Shown piece after piece: positions 18,420-28,250 of a stretch of 64,000 nucleotides of DNA (position 1 is its first letter; each line of letters starts with the position of its first letter). Both the position numbers and the translations under genes were made by a program. The DNA is from Streptococcus dysgalactiae subsp. dysgalactiae. Lineage in GTDB: Bacteria; Bacillota; Bacilli; Lactobacillales; Streptococcaceae. Under the pieces are notes generated by a model that saw only the letters and a program-made list of their open reading frames with translations, was not told where the DNA came from and made no database searches. Location of the stretch: NCBI RefSeq assembly GCF_900459225.1, contig NZ_UHFH01000003.1, positions 402,501 to 466,500 of the forward strand, given 5' to 3'.

Positions 18420-19202
18420 TTATTGAAGCTGATAGGTCAGCAATATTGGGCAGTTGTGGATAGGATCATCAATAAGTTGTGCCTTGATGTGGAAAAGATC
18501 TTGGATAACGGCTGGCGTCATCACTTCTCTGACAGAGCCAACGTATTTGATTTGTCCCTCTTTCATGGCAATCAGATGATCAGAGTAACGTGCTGAAAGA
18601 TTAAGGTCGTGAAGGACCATCACCATCGTCTTACTTGATGTTTGATTCAAGCTTTTGAGTAAGTCTAAGATTTCTAGTTGATGGTTCATATCGAGATAGG
18701 TTGTTGGTTCATCTAAAAAAATGGTATCAGTATCTTGAGCCAATGCCATAGCAATCCAGACTCGTTGTCGTTGTCCACCAGATAGGGTATCGACAGGTTG
18801 GTTAGCATAGGCTGTTATCTTAGTAGCTTCCATGGCCCAATGAATGGTATCTTTATCAGTTTGGCTGAGTTTTCCCAGGTAGGATTGGTGAGGAAATCGA
18901 CCGTAGGAGACTAATTCGTAAACCGTTGTGCCATCAGTTGTCTCTTGGACTTGAGGAAGTAGAGCAATCTTTTTAGCCACTTCTTTGGTCGCAAGCTTCG
19001 CAATACTTTGTCCATCTAAATAAACGGCCCCTTTGTTGAGTGGCAATAGTCTGGTTAATCCTTTTAGCAAAGTTGATTTACCAGAACCATTGGCGCCAAT
19101 AATAGTTGTTATTTCTCCTTTAGGAATGCGAAGGGACAAATCGTCTATAATAGTAATCTTATCATAAGCAATGGCAATTGCTTCAGCACTGATTTGTGTC
19201 AT
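18420..19202 (-). CDS. fhuC: Siderophore ABC transporter ATPase
   Basis: A 260-residue ABC ATPase of the iron-siderophore/B12 type: Walker A GANGSGKST, signature LSGGQRQRV, Walker B TIFLDEPTTYLD. First gene of the fhu operon; in S. pyogenes the same gene is often named fhuA or siuA. The leader of about 110 bases carries an inverted repeat (19286-19307) that may be a metal-regulator operator. Confidence 0.93.
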   Translation of the reverse strand: MTQISAEAIAIAYDKITIIDDLSLRIPKGEITTIIGANGSGKSTLLKGLTRLLPLNKGAVYLDGQSIAKLATKEVAKKIALLPQVQETTDGTTVYELVSYGRFPHQSYLGKLSQTDKDTIHWAMEATKITAYANQPVDTLSGGQRQRVWIAMALAQDTDTIFLDEPTTYLDMNHQLEILDLLKSLNQTSSKTMVMVLHDLNLSARYSDHLIAMKEGQIKYVGSVREVMTPAVIQDLFHIKAQLIDDPIHNCPILLTYQLQ

Positions 19203-19285
19203 AGGTTACATCCTTTCTAAACATCATTAAAATGATCGATTAAGATGTCAAGAGAACTCATCTTACCGACTCTTTTGGAATCATC

Positions 19286-19324
19286 TGAGAAAAATAATGT
19301 TTTCTCAAAATCTCCATCATTATA
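19286..19324 (-). promoter_or_regulatory. fhu operon -10 region with operator-like inverted repeat
   Basis: On the - strand, TATAAT lies at 19324-19319. Downstream, TGAGAAAA and TTTTCTCA (19286-19293 and 19300-19307) form an 8-bp inverted repeat with a 6-base centre. Iron or manganese regulators (MtsR, PerR, Fur type) bind such AT-rich repeats, but the sequence is not a clear match to one consensus. No good -35 box. Confidence 0.45.
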
Positions 19325-19329
19325 GCATA

Positions 19330-19357
19330 GAAAAAAGGCCTAAAAAAGCCTTTTTCT
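19330..19357 (-). terminator. Terminator between murE and fhuC
   Basis: AAAAAGGC and GCCTTTTT arms around TTTTTTAG form a hairpin with T-runs on both strands, placed after murE and just upstream of the fhu -10 box. Confidence 0.75.
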
Positions 19358-19450
19358 TATGTGAGATTTGATTTTACTAAAAAAGTTTTCCTCATTAGAA
19401 TGGTTAAAAAGAGTAGCAATAATCATTCTTGTTAAGTGCATTTGGGCTTA

Positions 19451-20896
19451 TTAAAGATAACGTTGGGCAACAGCCAAATCACCTGCATAGGGTGCTTTTT
19501 CCCCTTTGACAATCTGGTAGGCATCCGCCCCTTTACCAGCAATAATGACAGCATCTTCTGGCCCTTGGCAAAGAGACATGGCTTTTTGAATGGCTTGCTC
19601 ACGATCACTAACAATGTCAATCGGGCGTGTGATATGGCTAGCAATTTCCTGCGAAATATCTTCTGGATCTTCGAAATTAGGGTCATCAGCAGTGAGAATA
19701 ACGGTGAGATTAGGATGCTGGTTAATCACTGTTCCAAAATCTGCTCGTCGGCTTTCTCCTTTATTTCCTGGGGCTCCTAAGATTAATACTAGGTTACCAG
19801 TTTGATGTTCCTCCACGACGCTGAGTAATTTTTCTAAGCTGTCACCATTATGGGCATAATCGACGAAAACTTTGGCATGATTAGTCATGGTAAGAACTTC
19901 CATGCGGCCTGGCACGCGAGTCTTAGCGATGCCCTTTTGAATATCAGCTAAGCTAGCCCCTAAGCGAAAACAAGCCAACCCAGCAGCCATAGCATTTTCT
20001 TGATTGAAGTGCCCGATTAATTGGATATCATAGTGCCCAGCCAATTGTCCATTGGCCTCAAATGAAAAGGCTTGGCTAGTGGTGATCTGGTTGTCAGATA
20101 AGGCACCATAAAAAGCGTGCTCTTGATGAGCTACCTGATCAGCTAGAAATAGGAAATGATCCATACCGCTATTGATCACAACAGCTCTGCTATTCTCCAT
20201 TAAAAGACGTTTGTGGTAAAAATAGTCTTCAAACGTTGGGTGCTCAATAGGACCAATGTGGTCAGGACTGATGTTGAGGAATACTCCGACATCAAATGTA
20301 AGCCCATAGACGCGGCCAACAAGATAAGCCTGACTGGATACTTCCATAATCAAGTGGGTCATGCCATTTTTAACACATTCGGCCATCATAGCAAAAAGGT
20401 CTAGACTTTCAGGAGTTGTCAATTGTGATTTGAAGAAAGTTTTACCGTCCAAGGTAGTGTTCATCGTAGACAACAAGGCAGGTTTATAGGATTCTTTCAA
20501 AATATGGTAGGCAAAATAAGCAGCTGTTGTTTTGCCTTTTGTTCCAGTAAACCCTAAGAGCTTGAGCTGATCCTGAGGATTATCATAGAAAGCCATAGCG
20601 ATTAAACTCATGGCCTTTTTAATATCAGTGACCAAAACAACAGGAATATTAAGCTCATAATCTACTTCTGAGACATAAAGAGGGAGTCCCTTAGCGATTG
20701 CTTCTTTAAGGTACTCAGCCTTGAATGTAGCTCCCTTAGCAAAAAAGAGGGTTTTGTCATCTACTTGACGGCTGTCATAACTAAGTCGTTCAAATTGTAA
20801 CCCTCGGTAGTGGTAGTGGTAGCCTTGTGCATCAAGGACTTCTCGAAAATTATGGTCTTTTTTTAAAATGTTTAATACGTGTTCAATGCTTATCAT
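19451..20896 (-). CDS. murE: UDP-MurNAc-tripeptide synthetase (L-lysine adding)
   Basis: ATP-dependent Mur ligase adding the third residue (L-Lys in streptococci) to the peptidoglycan stem, 481 residues. ATP loop [13 protein letters not shown], middle-domain LTTPESLDL and [14 protein letters not shown], and C-terminal [13 protein letters not shown] with ADDPNFEDP, where DAP-specific enzymes carry DNPR. It is divergent from murJ across an 87-base gap, so the enzyme and the lipid II flippase are encoded side by side. Confidence 0.94.
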   Translation of the reverse strand: MISIEHVLNILKKDHNFREVLDAQGYHYHYRGLQFERLSYDSRQVDDKTLFFAKGATFKAEYLKEAIAKGLPLYVSEVDYELNIPVVLVTDIKKAMSLIAMAFYDNPQDQLKLLGFTGTKGKTTAAYFAYHILKESYKPALLSTMNTTLDGKTFFKSQLTTPESLDLFAMMAECVKNGMTHLIMEVSSQAYLVGRVYGLTFDVGVFLNISPDHIGPIEHPTFEDYFYHKRLLMENSRAVVINSGMDHFLFLADQVAHQEHAFYGALSDNQITTSQAFSFEANGQLAGHYDIQLIGHFNQENAMAAGLACFRLGASLADIQKGIAKTRVPGRMEVLTMTNHAKVFVDYAHNGDSLEKLLSVVEEHQTGNLVLILGAPGNKGESRRADFGTVINQHPNLTVILTADDPNFEDPEDISQEIASHITRPIDIVSDREQAIQKAMSLCQGPEDAVIIAGKGADAYQIVKGEKAPYAGDLAVAQRYL

Positions 20897-20983
20897 ACCC
20901 TTATTTTATCTTTAAAGTTCCTGTTTTACAAGTCACAAGCAAAAGTTTATAATAAAGCTAATAGAAACTAGGAAAGAATAGAT

Positions 20984-22618
20984 ATGTCGACAGAAAAAAA
21001 ACAACTGACACAAGAAGAATTGATGGTTCAGGGAGCAGCCTGGTCCACAGCTGGTAATTTTATTAGCCGACTTTTAGGAGTATTATACATTATTCCCTGG
21101 TACATTTGGATGGGGCAATACGCGATTCAAGCCAATGCTCTTTTCAATATGGGGTATAATGTTTATGCTTATTTTTTATTGATTTCAACCACAGGACTTA
21201 ATGTTGCGATTGCTAAGCAAGTCGCCAAATACAATTCTATGGGGCAGACGGAGCATAGCTACCAATTGATTCGGAGCACGTTAAAACTCATGCTTGGTTT
21301 GGGTGTTGTGTTTTCGGCGATTATGTACCTAGGTTCTCCCTTATTTACCAGTTTATCTGGTGGGGATGCTAAGCTTATTCCAATTATGCATAGTCTTTCC
21401 TTGGCTGTTCTTGTCTTTCCAGTCATGAGTGTCATTCGAGGCATTTTTCAGGGGCACAATAACATTAAACCCTATGCCATTAGTCAGATTGCTGAGCAAT
21501 TGATTCGAGTCATTTGGATGCTTCTGACCACCTTCCTTATCATGAAATTAGGTTCTGGTGATTACGCTTCAGCAGTGACTCAGTCAACTTTTGCAGCCTT
21601 TATCGGGATGGTGGCTAGTATGGGTGTTCTGGGTTACTATCTTTGGAAACAGGGACTTCTAGCAGCTATTTTTAGTAAGCCAGATCATACCGTTTCTATT
21701 GATATCAAGGGCTTGTTGCTTGAAACCTTAAAAGAATCCATCCCCTTTATCGTGACAGGAAGCGCTATTCAAGCCTTTCAGTTGATTGACCAGTGGTCCT
21801 TTGTAAACACCATGAGTCTGTTTACAGATTATAGCCGCTCTCAATTATTGGTTTTATTTGGTTATTTTAACGCTAATCCTGCTAAAATTACCATGGTTTT
21901 AATCGCTGTAGCAGCTTCTATCGGAGGGGTTGGTATTGCCCTGTTGACGGAAAATTATGTCAAAAAAGACATGAGAGCAGCGGCACGCCTGATTATCAAT
22001 AATATTGAAATGTTGATGATGTTCTTATTGCCAGCTTTGACAGGGGCCATTATTCTAGCTAGACCACTTTATTCTGTTTTTTATGGAGCTAGTGAAGACC
22101 GTGCCATTCATCTTTTTGTGGCTGTCTTATTCCAAACCCTGCTACTAGCTCTTTATACCCTTTTTTCACCCATGCTTCAGGCTCTTTTTGAAAATCGCAA
22201 AGCTATTTATTATTTTGCTTATGGGATTCTCATCAAGCTCGTCTTACAAGTACCGTTAATTTACCTTATGCATGCCTATGGGCCACTGTTAGCAACAACC
22301 ATTGCTCTTTTAGTCCCTATTTACCTCATGTATCGTCGCTTGCATCAGGTTACTCGATTTAATCGCAAACTGTTACAAAAACGTCTCTTATTGACCCTGA
22401 TTGAAACGATAATCATGGGCTTGGTTGTTTTTATTGCTAATTGGCTTTTAGGCTATACCTTTAAACCAACAGGTCGTCTAACCAGTCTTCTCTACCTCTT
22501 GATTGTTGGAGGTTTGGGAATGGCAGTTTACACGGCTCTCACCTTGCTGACACATCAACTTGACAAGTTAATCGGTAGCAAGGCTAGTCGTCTTCGTCAG
22601 AAATTAGGTTGGCACTAA
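20984..22618 (+). CDS. murJ: MurJ/YtgP-type lipid II flippase
   Basis: A 544-residue MOP/MATE-superfamily exporter with about 14 membrane helices, opening with GAAWSTAGNFISRLLGVLYIIPW and containing SVIRGIFQGHNNIKPYAISQIAEQLIRV. The S. pyogenes orthologue (YtgP) can replace MurJ in E. coli, so lipid II flipping is the likely role. Annotation pipelines often call it a polysaccharide biosynthesis protein. The neighbouring murE supports the wall role. Confidence 0.87.
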   Translation: MSTEKKQLTQEELMVQGAAWSTAGNFISRLLGVLYIIPWYIWMGQYAIQANALFNMGYNVYAYFLLISTTGLNVAIAKQVAKYNSMGQTEHSYQLIRSTLKLMLGLGVVFSAIMYLGSPLFTSLSGGDAKLIPIMHSLSLAVLVFPVMSVIRGIFQGHNNIKPYAISQIAEQLIRVIWMLLTTFLIMKLGSGDYASAVTQSTFAAFIGMVASMGVLGYYLWKQGLLAAIFSKPDHTVSIDIKGLLLETLKESIPFIVTGSAIQAFQLIDQWSFVNTMSLFTDYSRSQLLVLFGYFNANPAKITMVLIAVAASIGGVGIALLTENYVKKDMRAAARLIINNIEMLMMFLLPALTGAIILARPLYSVFYGASEDRAIHLFVAVLFQTLLLALYTLFSPMLQALFENRKAIYYFAYGILIKLVLQVPLIYLMHAYGPLLATTIALLVPIYLMYRRLHQVTRFNRKLLQKRLLLTLIETIIMGLVVFIANWLLGYTFKPTGRLTSLLYLLIVGGLGMAVYTALTLLTHQLDKLIGSKASRLRQKLGWH

Positions 22619-22626
22619 TGAGTTAT

Positions 22627-22675
22627 CAAGAGAAACGATTTCACGATGAAATGATTGTGAAGTGGTTTCTTTTTT
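22627..22675 (+). terminator. Terminator after murJ
   Basis: GAAAC-GATTTCAC and GTGAAGTGGTTTC pair across a loop, followed by T6. Confidence 0.75.
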
Positions 22676-22815
22676 GCCATTTATTGGTAAGGAAATCAGG
22701 AGTATAAAGAAAAGGAGAAAAGATAATCAATAAAAATCAGGATTTCCCGAGCAAAGTGACCAGTTTTTTGGTATAATGGTAAAAGTGTAAAAAATATAGA
22801 AGGAAGTATATCAAC

Positions 22816-23445
22816 ATGGGAAAATGTCAAGTTATTTCGCATCCGCTCATTCAGCATAAACTCTCAATCTTACGCCGTCAAACAACATCGACAAAGGATT
22901 TCCGTGAATTGGTTAATGAAATTGCCATGCTTATGGGATACGAAGTGTCTCGTGACCTTCCATTGGAAGATGTGGAAATTCAGACACCAGTTTCTAAGAC
23001 TGTGCAAAAACAACTAGCTGGTAAAAAACTTGCTATCGTTCCTATTCTCCGTGCCGGTATTGGAATGGTTGATGGTTTCTTGAGCCTTGTTCCAGCAGCA
23101 AAAGTTGGCCATATCGGTATGTACCGCGATGAAGAGACCTTAGAACCTGTTGAGTACTTGGTGAAATTACCAGAAGACATTGACCAACGTCAAATTTTCC
23201 TTGTTGACCCAATGTTGGCAACAGGTGGTTCGGCTATCTTAGCGGTTGATTCGTTGAAAAAACGTGGAGCAACCAACATCAAGTTTGTCTGCTTGGTAGC
23301 AGCCCCAGAAGGGGTTAAAAAACTTCAAGAGGCTCATCCAGATGTTGATATTTTCACTGCTGCCCTTGATGAGCGTCTCAATGAACATGGTTACATTGTT
23401 CCAGGTTTGGGAGATGCTGGCGACCGTCTTTTCGGGACTAAATAG
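22816..23445 (+). CDS. upp: Uracil phosphoribosyltransferase
   Basis: Pyrimidine salvage enzyme making UMP from uracil and PRPP, 209 residues. PRPP loop [22 protein letters not shown] and the C-terminal uracil-binding [24 protein letters not shown] lies upstream at about 22771-22776. It is ended by a long terminator at 23474-23531. Confidence 0.96.
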   Translation: MGKCQVISHPLIQHKLSILRRQTTSTKDFRELVNEIAMLMGYEVSRDLPLEDVEIQTPVSKTVQKQLAGKKLAIVPILRAGIGMVDGFLSLVPAAKVGHIGMYRDEETLEPVEYLVKLPEDIDQRQIFLVDPMLATGGSAILAVDSLKKRGATNIKFVCLVAAPEGVKKLQEAHPDVDIFTAALDERLNEHGYIVPGLGDAGDRLFGTK

Positions 23446-23473
23446 TCAACTAGAAGCTTACTAAACTAAGGAT

Positions 23474-23533
23474 ATGGGGTGGAAACCTGATTTGATTTCC
23501 TAGAAATCAGATAGGATCCCCCCTCTTTTTTTT
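23474..23533 (+). terminator. Long terminator after upp
   Basis: GGGGTGGAAACCTGATTT pairs with AAATCAGATAGGATCCCCCC around a short loop, followed by CTC and a run of eight or more T. Confidence 0.82.
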
Positions 23534-23549
23534 AAAAGTAAGTTTATTA

Positions 23550-23579
23550 TTTGACCTTTCTTGACCAAAAGATTATAAT
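23550..23579 (+). promoter_or_regulatory. clpP promoter with CtsR operator
   Basis: TTGACC (23551-23556) and TATAAT (23574-23579) have a 17-base spacer. The - strand of 23550-23566 reads GGTCAAGAAAGGTCAAA, the tandem heptad CtsR operator, and covers the -35 box. CtsR should repress clpP until heat or protein stress. A third GGTCAA half-site lies at 23582-23587. Confidence 0.88.
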
Positions 23580-23669
23580 AGGGTCAATCATTATAAAAGA
23601 GGGCATTTATAGTAGGACTCCCTCTAGGTTAGGGACTACTTTGGAACCTTTGTAGATTGGAGATTTTTT

Positions 23670-24260
23670 ATGATTCCTGTTGTTATTGAACAAACTAGTC
23701 GTGGTGAACGTTCTTATGACATTTACTCACGCTTATTAAAAGACCGTATTATCATGTTGACAGGGCCTGTTGAGGACAACATGGCAAACTCTGTCATTGC
23801 GCAGCTTTTATTCCTTGATGCTCAGGACAATACGAAAGACATTTATTTGTATGTCAACACACCTGGTGGTTCTGTTTCAGCGGGTTTGGCTATTGTCGAC
23901 ACCATGAACTTTATCAAAGCTGATGTCCAAACCATTGTTATGGGGATGGCCGCTTCTATGGGGACTGTCATTGCTTCATCAGGTACTAAGGGTAAACGCT
24001 TCATGTTACCAAATGCAGAATACATGATTCACCAACCAATGGGTGGTACAGGTGGTGGTACCCAACAAACAGATATGGCCATTGCTGCAGAGCACCTCTT
24101 AAAAACTCGTCACCGTTTAGAAAAAATCTTAGCACAAAATGCTGGAAAGACCATTAAACAAATTCATAAAGATGCTGAACGTGATTATTGGATGAGTGCT
24201 GAAGAAACCTTGGCTTACGGTTTCATTGATGAAATCATGGAAAATAACGAATTAAAATAA
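23670..24260 (+). CDS. clpP: ATP-dependent Clp protease proteolytic subunit
   Basis: Serine peptidase forming the barrel used by ClpC, ClpE and ClpX, 196 residues. Catalytic Ser lies in [10 protein letters not shown], His in YMIHQPMGG, and Asp in the following helix region. The 5' leader has a hairpin at 23611-23640 (10 bp with a 3-base bulge). CtsR control is shown by the operator over its promoter. Confidence 0.97.
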
Positions 24261-24284
24261 AAGGTTTTCCTGAACAAACGCTTT

Positions 24285-24325
24285 AAATGACCAGTTTCTT
24301 CTGACTAGAGGACTGGTCATTTTGC
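24285..24325 (+). terminator. Terminator after clpP
   Basis: A perfect 11-bp stem: AAATGACCAGT (24285-24295) with ACTGGTCATTT (24312-24322). The rest of the gap to 24656 shows no gene or recognisable element. Confidence 0.75.
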
Positions 24326-24656
24326 TTTTCTTGGAAGGGGAATGAGTCCTGTGAGCTGTTGTGAGACTAAGGAGAAAAAAATTTTACTTATCTGATGAGC
24401 TTTTGATGAGCCCTTCCTATGGTTAAGAGTTCCTTAGTTATTTGCTAGTGAATGGTAATCCTATCAGTGTGAGAAAACAGGAAAAAATCATTTCATGATG
24501 ATTATGAGACCTTTAAGGATTTGAGTGACGGTGTGGCCTTGACTATGTTATCCTAAAGTGATGGTATTGCCATATAATAAAATGAATTTATTGTGCTGAC
24601 TTTCCCATCCTGTTTGGACTTATCTCACCCATTTTATAGTGAAAAGGAGATTATTG

Positions 24657-24953
24657 ATGACACCACATGATGTTCAAAAACTTCAAGAACTTGAAGAAAA
24701 ATATGAGGCTTTTTTTCCTAAATTAGAGGAATTAATTATCAGTCTTGCTCAAGTTGAGGCAGCTTATGACGATTATAGGGCCTTGAGGGCCTTTTATGGT
24801 AGCGAGGACTGGTTTCACTTCAGAACCCAAGAAACTGAAGGACTCAAAGCAGGTATCCTCAGTGAAGATCAACTCTATGAGCTCATTTGTGAGCATAATG
24901 ACTTGCTAGGAAGGTTGCTGCGTCTTTCGTCAACCATGTACCGACATCTGTAA
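24657..24953 (+). CDS. DUF4298 domain-containing protein
   Basis: A 98-residue soluble, mostly helical protein (QKLQELEEKYEAFFPKLEELI) that I tentatively match to DUF4298, a streptococcal family without known function. AAGGAGA (24644-24650) sits 6 bases before the ATG at 24657; an in-frame GTG at 24639 lies upstream of that site and is rejected. It appears monocistronic. Confidence 0.6.
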   Translation: MTPHDVQKLQELEEKYEAFFPKLEELIISLAQVEAAYDDYRALRAFYGSEDWFHFRTQETEGLKAGILSEDQLYELICEHNDLLGRLLRLSSTMYRHL

Positions 24954-25027
24954 GCTATTGTACTGACATTTTTCGATCCTTATCGCTTCCCCCTTACCTT
25001 TTGATTAAAGTATGGTATAATCAAGTT

Positions 25028-25498
25028 ATGTTAGTCATAAGTGAAGAATTCATTGCCATTGAAGAAGCTATTGATCAGCTTGTGCCATGTCTAAAAAAAG
25101 TGCCTCAATACCAGGCTTATGCTGAGGCTAAAGCAGCTGTTGAAGCAGATGGCAACTTGCAAGTTGAGATGAGCCGGTTTCAAGATATCAAAAAACGTTA
25201 TGACGCAAGTAAAGCCTTACAGGAGTTTAGACCCGAAGTAAGACAGTTGCGTCGGGAAATGTTACTGCAAAAGCGTACCTTGGATTGTCATCCTTTGGTC
25301 GTTTCCATGCGCTTGGCCCAAATGGATTTGCAAGAAATTTTGGCTAACATTTCTGAAGAAATTGCTGGTGCGGTGTCTGACAGTATTTTTGTAGATACAG
25401 GACTTCCTTTGGCACCCACACGGCCGAAACACCCATCAGGATCATACCAAAATATTAAAGAAAAGGGCTTATCATGTTTCAAAAACAAGAACGTATAG
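25028..25498 (+). CDS. ylbF: YlbF/YmcA-family regulator
   Basis: A 156-residue helical protein of the YlbF family ([31 protein letters not shown], then [29 protein letters not shown]). In Bacillus YlbF joins YmcA and RicT (YaaT) in a complex that assists RNase Y; ricT is also in this window (32993). TATAAT at 25016-25021 is 6 bases before the ATG and no Shine-Dalgarno is visible, so the mRNA is probably leaderless. It overlaps ylbG by 25 bases. Confidence 0.85.
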   Translation: MLVISEEFIAIEEAIDQLVPCLKKVPQYQAYAEAKAAVEADGNLQVEMSRFQDIKKRYDASKALQEFRPEVRQLRREMLLQKRTLDCHPLVVSMRLAQMDLQEILANISEEIAGAVSDSIFVDTGLPLAPTRPKHPSGSYQNIKEKGLSCFKNKNV

Positions 25499-25764
25499 GG
25501 CTTGTGATTTACCTTTATTATAATCGCGATGCTAGAAAGTTATTAAAGTTTGGGGATTTGTATTACCATTCCAAACGCTCACGTTATTTAGTCATTTACA
25601 TTAATAAAAATGATTTGGAAACGAAAGTAGACGAAATCAGTTGTTTAAAATTTGTCAAAGAAGTAAAACCATCAGCTTTTGATGACATTGATCGTCAGTT
25701 TGTGGGTAACCTTCATCGGGAGGAAAACGCTATGACGTTGACCGAAGGAGCAAGTCAAGCCTAG
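25474..25764 (+). CDS. ylbG: YlbG family (UPF0298) protein
   Basis: A 96-residue protein with the UPF0298 core [39 protein letters not shown]. Function unknown; ylbF-ylbG pairing is conserved in Firmicutes. The start lies within the 3' end of ylbF, suggesting coupled translation. Confidence 0.85.
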   Translation: MFQKQERIGLVIYLYYNRDARKLLKFGDLYYHSKRSRYLVIYINKNDLETKVDEISCLKFVKEVKPSAFDDIDRQFVGNLHREENAMTLTEGASQA

Positions 25765-25818
25765 AGATGCCTTTCGTTGGACTGATTAACCAGTACGATT
25801 AGTTTTATTCAAGAATCC

Positions 25819-25870
25819 AAAAAAGAGATGCCACTCACCAGAAATAATGGCTGAGTGGCATCTCTTTTTT
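25819..25870 (+). terminator. Strong terminator after ylbG
   Basis: A perfect 19-bp stem: 25819-25837 pairs with 25852-25870, with core GAGATGCCACTCA and TGAGTGGCATCTC and flanking A/T runs. It would also work on the - strand. Confidence 0.92.
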
Positions 25871-25942
25871 ATAGATTAACGTCGTTTTTTGCATCCAACT
25901 TTTGTTATTTTGCCATTTTTCAAAATATTTCAAAAATAATTA

Positions 25943-25971
25943 TTGACAATTTTCTGATAATTCTGTATTCT
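25943..25971 (+). promoter_or_regulatory. liv operon promoter with CodY box
   Basis: TTGACA (25943-25948) and TATTCT (25966-25971) with a 17-base spacer. AATTTTCTGATAATT at 25948-25962 matches the CodY consensus AATTTTCWGAAAATT at 14 of 15 positions and lies between -35 and -10, where CodY bound to branched-chain amino acids would block RNA polymerase. Confidence 0.85.
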
Positions 25972-26012
25972 TGTTTACATATTATTTTTTAAGGGTTAAA
26001 TAAGGAGTAGTT

Positions 26013-27185
26013 ATGAAGAAGAAATTATTATTTTCAAGTGTAGTATTATTATCAATGGCAAGCCTCGCAGCTTGTAGTGCAGCACCAGGTGCTAGTTCTC
26101 AAGCAGCTAGTGGAACTGAGATTGGTAAGTCGCTTAAAATTGGATTGAATTTGGAGTTAACCGGAAACGTTTCTGCTTATGGTAGCGCTGAAGAAAAAGG
26201 TGCTAAATTAGCTGTTGATGAGATTAATAAGGCTGGCGGAGTTGATGGTAAAACGATAGAAGTCATCACTAAAGATAATAAGTCAGATAATTCTGAAGCT
26301 GCGACGGTAACGACTAATTTAGCAACTGAGAGCAAAGTCAATGTCGTGGTCGGACCGGCAACTTCTGGAGCAACGGCAGCTGCTTCACCAAATGCTAACA
26401 AAGTAGCAGTACCTTTAATTACTCCATCTGGGACAACAGATAATTTAACCCTTACCAGTGACGGTAAAACCAATCCTTATGTTTTTAGAACAACCTTTGT
26501 GGATAGTTACCAGGGGGATGTGTTAGCCAAATACGCTAGTGATCATTTGAAAGCTAAAAAAGTGGTACTCTTCTATGACAATTCCAGTGACTATTCTAAA
26601 GGGATTGCGAAACGTTTCAAGAAAGTATACACAGATACCATTGTAGCAGAAGCTACTTTCCAATCAGGGGATACCGATTTTCAATCAGCTTTGACCAAAC
26701 TAAAAGATAAGGAATATGATGCTATCGTCATGCCAGGGTATTACCAAGAAACAGGGACCATTATCAAGCAAGCGCGTGAAATGGGAATTGCCAGTCCAAT
26801 CCTTGGTCCTGACGGGTTTGCGGATGATAAGTTAGTTGAATTGGTAGGGGCTTCAAACGTTAATAAGGTTTATCACATTTCGGGCTTTTCTGCTTCTACT
26901 TCAGACAAGGCGGTTCAGTTTGTCAAGGCCTACCAAGACAAATACGGTACTAGCCCATCTATGTTTGCTGCGCTAGCCTATGATTCTATTTACATGGCGG
27001 CCGATGCTGCTAAAGATAGCAAGACATCTGTTGACCTTGCTAAACGTCTAGCTAAATTAAAAGATTTTGAAGGGGTAACAGGCACCATGACCATCGACAA
27101 ACAACACAACCCCATCAAGCCTGTTTCGGTTGTTGAACTGACTAACGGGAAAGAATCGTCAGCAACAACAGTAACTGCTGATTAA
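26013..27185 (+). CDS. livK: Branched-chain amino-acid ABC transporter binding lipoprotein
   Basis: A 390-residue type I periplasmic-binding protein (LivJ/LivK type) with a lipoprotein signal ending in LAAC (Cys about 21). Typical segments: IGLNLELTGNVSAYGSAEEKGAKLAVDEINKAGGVDGK, VVGPATSGAT and ITPSGTTDNLT. It captures Leu/Ile/Val outside the cell for LivHMGF. A CodY-box promoter precedes it and a leaky-looking hairpin follows, which would give more binding protein than permease. Confidence 0.93.
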   Translation: MKKKLLFSSVVLLSMASLAACSAAPGASSQAASGTEIGKSLKIGLNLELTGNVSAYGSAEEKGAKLAVDEINKAGGVDGKTIEVITKDNKSDNSEAATVTTNLATESKVNVVVGPATSGATAAASPNANKVAVPLITPSGTTDNLTLTSDGKTNPYVFRTTFVDSYQGDVLAKYASDHLKAKKVVLFYDNSSDYSKGIAKRFKKVYTDTIVAEATFQSGDTDFQSALTKLKDKEYDAIVMPGYYQETGTIIKQAREMGIASPILGPDGFADDKLVELVGASNVNKVYHISGFSASTSDKAVQFVKAYQDKYGTSPSMFAALAYDSIYMAADAAKDSKTSVDLAKRLAKLKDFEGVTGTMTIDKQHNPIKPVSVVELTNGKESSATTVTAD

Positions 27186-27207
27186 ACACATGCATGTAGG
27201 TAGGAAG

Positions 27208-27240
27208 TTGAGGAACAGTTACTTTCCTCAATTTCTTTTG
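27208..27240 (+). terminator. Partial terminator between livK and livH
   Basis: TTGAGGAA (27208-27215) and TTCCTCAA (27224-27231) form an 8-bp stem followed by TTTCTTTTG. Its weak tail suits partial read-through into livH. The rest of the 190-base gap is AT-rich. Confidence 0.6.
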
Positions 27241-27377
27241 GGTTAAGGAGAAGAGCAGTGTGATTGCAGAATCATTATAGACAATTTTTTGTCAACAATT
27301 GAGAGTTTTCAGCTTATTATCTGTCGCTGTTCTCTTACCTTATTTTTGATGACTCTTATTAGAAAGTTTGGTATCTT

Positions 27378-28247
27378 ATGCTCCAACAACTTGTTAATGG
27401 ACTTATTCTAGGAAGCGTTTATGCTTTACTAGCTTTAGGTTATACCATGGTGTACGGTATTATTAAGTTAATCAATTTTGCCCATGGGGACCTTTACATG
27501 ATGGGAGCCTTTATCGGTTATTACTTGATTAATGCTCTGCAGTTGAACTTTTTCTTAGCCTTGATATTGACCATGGTTTTCACAGCCTGTCTCGGTGTTT
27601 TGATTGAGTTCTTGGCTTATCGCCCTTTACGGCAATCGACAAGAATCGCTGCGCTGATTACAGCGATTGGAGTGTCTTTTTTACTGGAATACGGCATGGT
27701 CTATTTTGTCGGAGCAGAAGCACGCGCTTTTCCGCAAGCTTTAAAAGTTGTGAAATATCACTTGGGACCTATCAGTGTCACTAATGTCCAACTGATTATT
27801 TTACTGGTCTCCTTGACCTTGATGTTAGCCCTGCAATTTATCATCAAACAAACCGAAATGGGGAAGGCCATGCGGGCCGTTTCGGTAGATAGTGATACCG
27901 CTCAACTTATGGGGATTAACATTAACTCAACCATTAGTTTTACCTTCGCCTTAGGCTCTGCGCTTGCGGGAGCAGCAGGAGTGTTAATTGGACTTTACTA
28001 CAATTCGATTAATCCTCTGATGGGAATGACACCGGGGCTGAAAGCCTTTGTAGCTGCTGTTCTAGGAGGCATTGGGATTATTCCTGGGGCAGCCTTTGGT
28101 GGATTTATTATTGGTCTGCTTGAAACCTTCTCGACAGCTATTGGGTTATCTAGTTACCGTGATGCGGTGGTTTATGTTGTTTTGATTATGATTCTATTGG
28201 TCAGACCAGCTGGTCTTTTAGGAAAAAATGTAAAGGAGAAGGTGTAG
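27378..28247 (+). CDS. livH: Branched-chain amino-acid ABC permease LivH
   Basis: A 289-residue permease with about eight membrane helices. Family blocks: LINFAHGDLYMMGAFIGY near the N-terminus and GLKAFVAAVLGGIGIIPGAAFGGFIIGLLETF. It forms the channel with LivM, 4 bases upstream of it. Confidence 0.94.
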   Translation: MLQQLVNGLILGSVYALLALGYTMVYGIIKLINFAHGDLYMMGAFIGYYLINALQLNFFLALILTMVFTACLGVLIEFLAYRPLRQSTRIAALITAIGVSFLLEYGMVYFVGAEARAFPQALKVVKYHLGPISVTNVQLIILLVSLTLMLALQFIIKQTEMGKAMRAVSVDSDTAQLMGININSTISFTFALGSALAGAAGVLIGLYYNSINPLMGMTPGLKAFVAAVLGGIGIIPGAAFGGFIIGLLETFSTAIGLSSYRDAVVYVVLIMILLVRPAGLLGKNVKEKV

Positions 28248-28250
28248 GTC

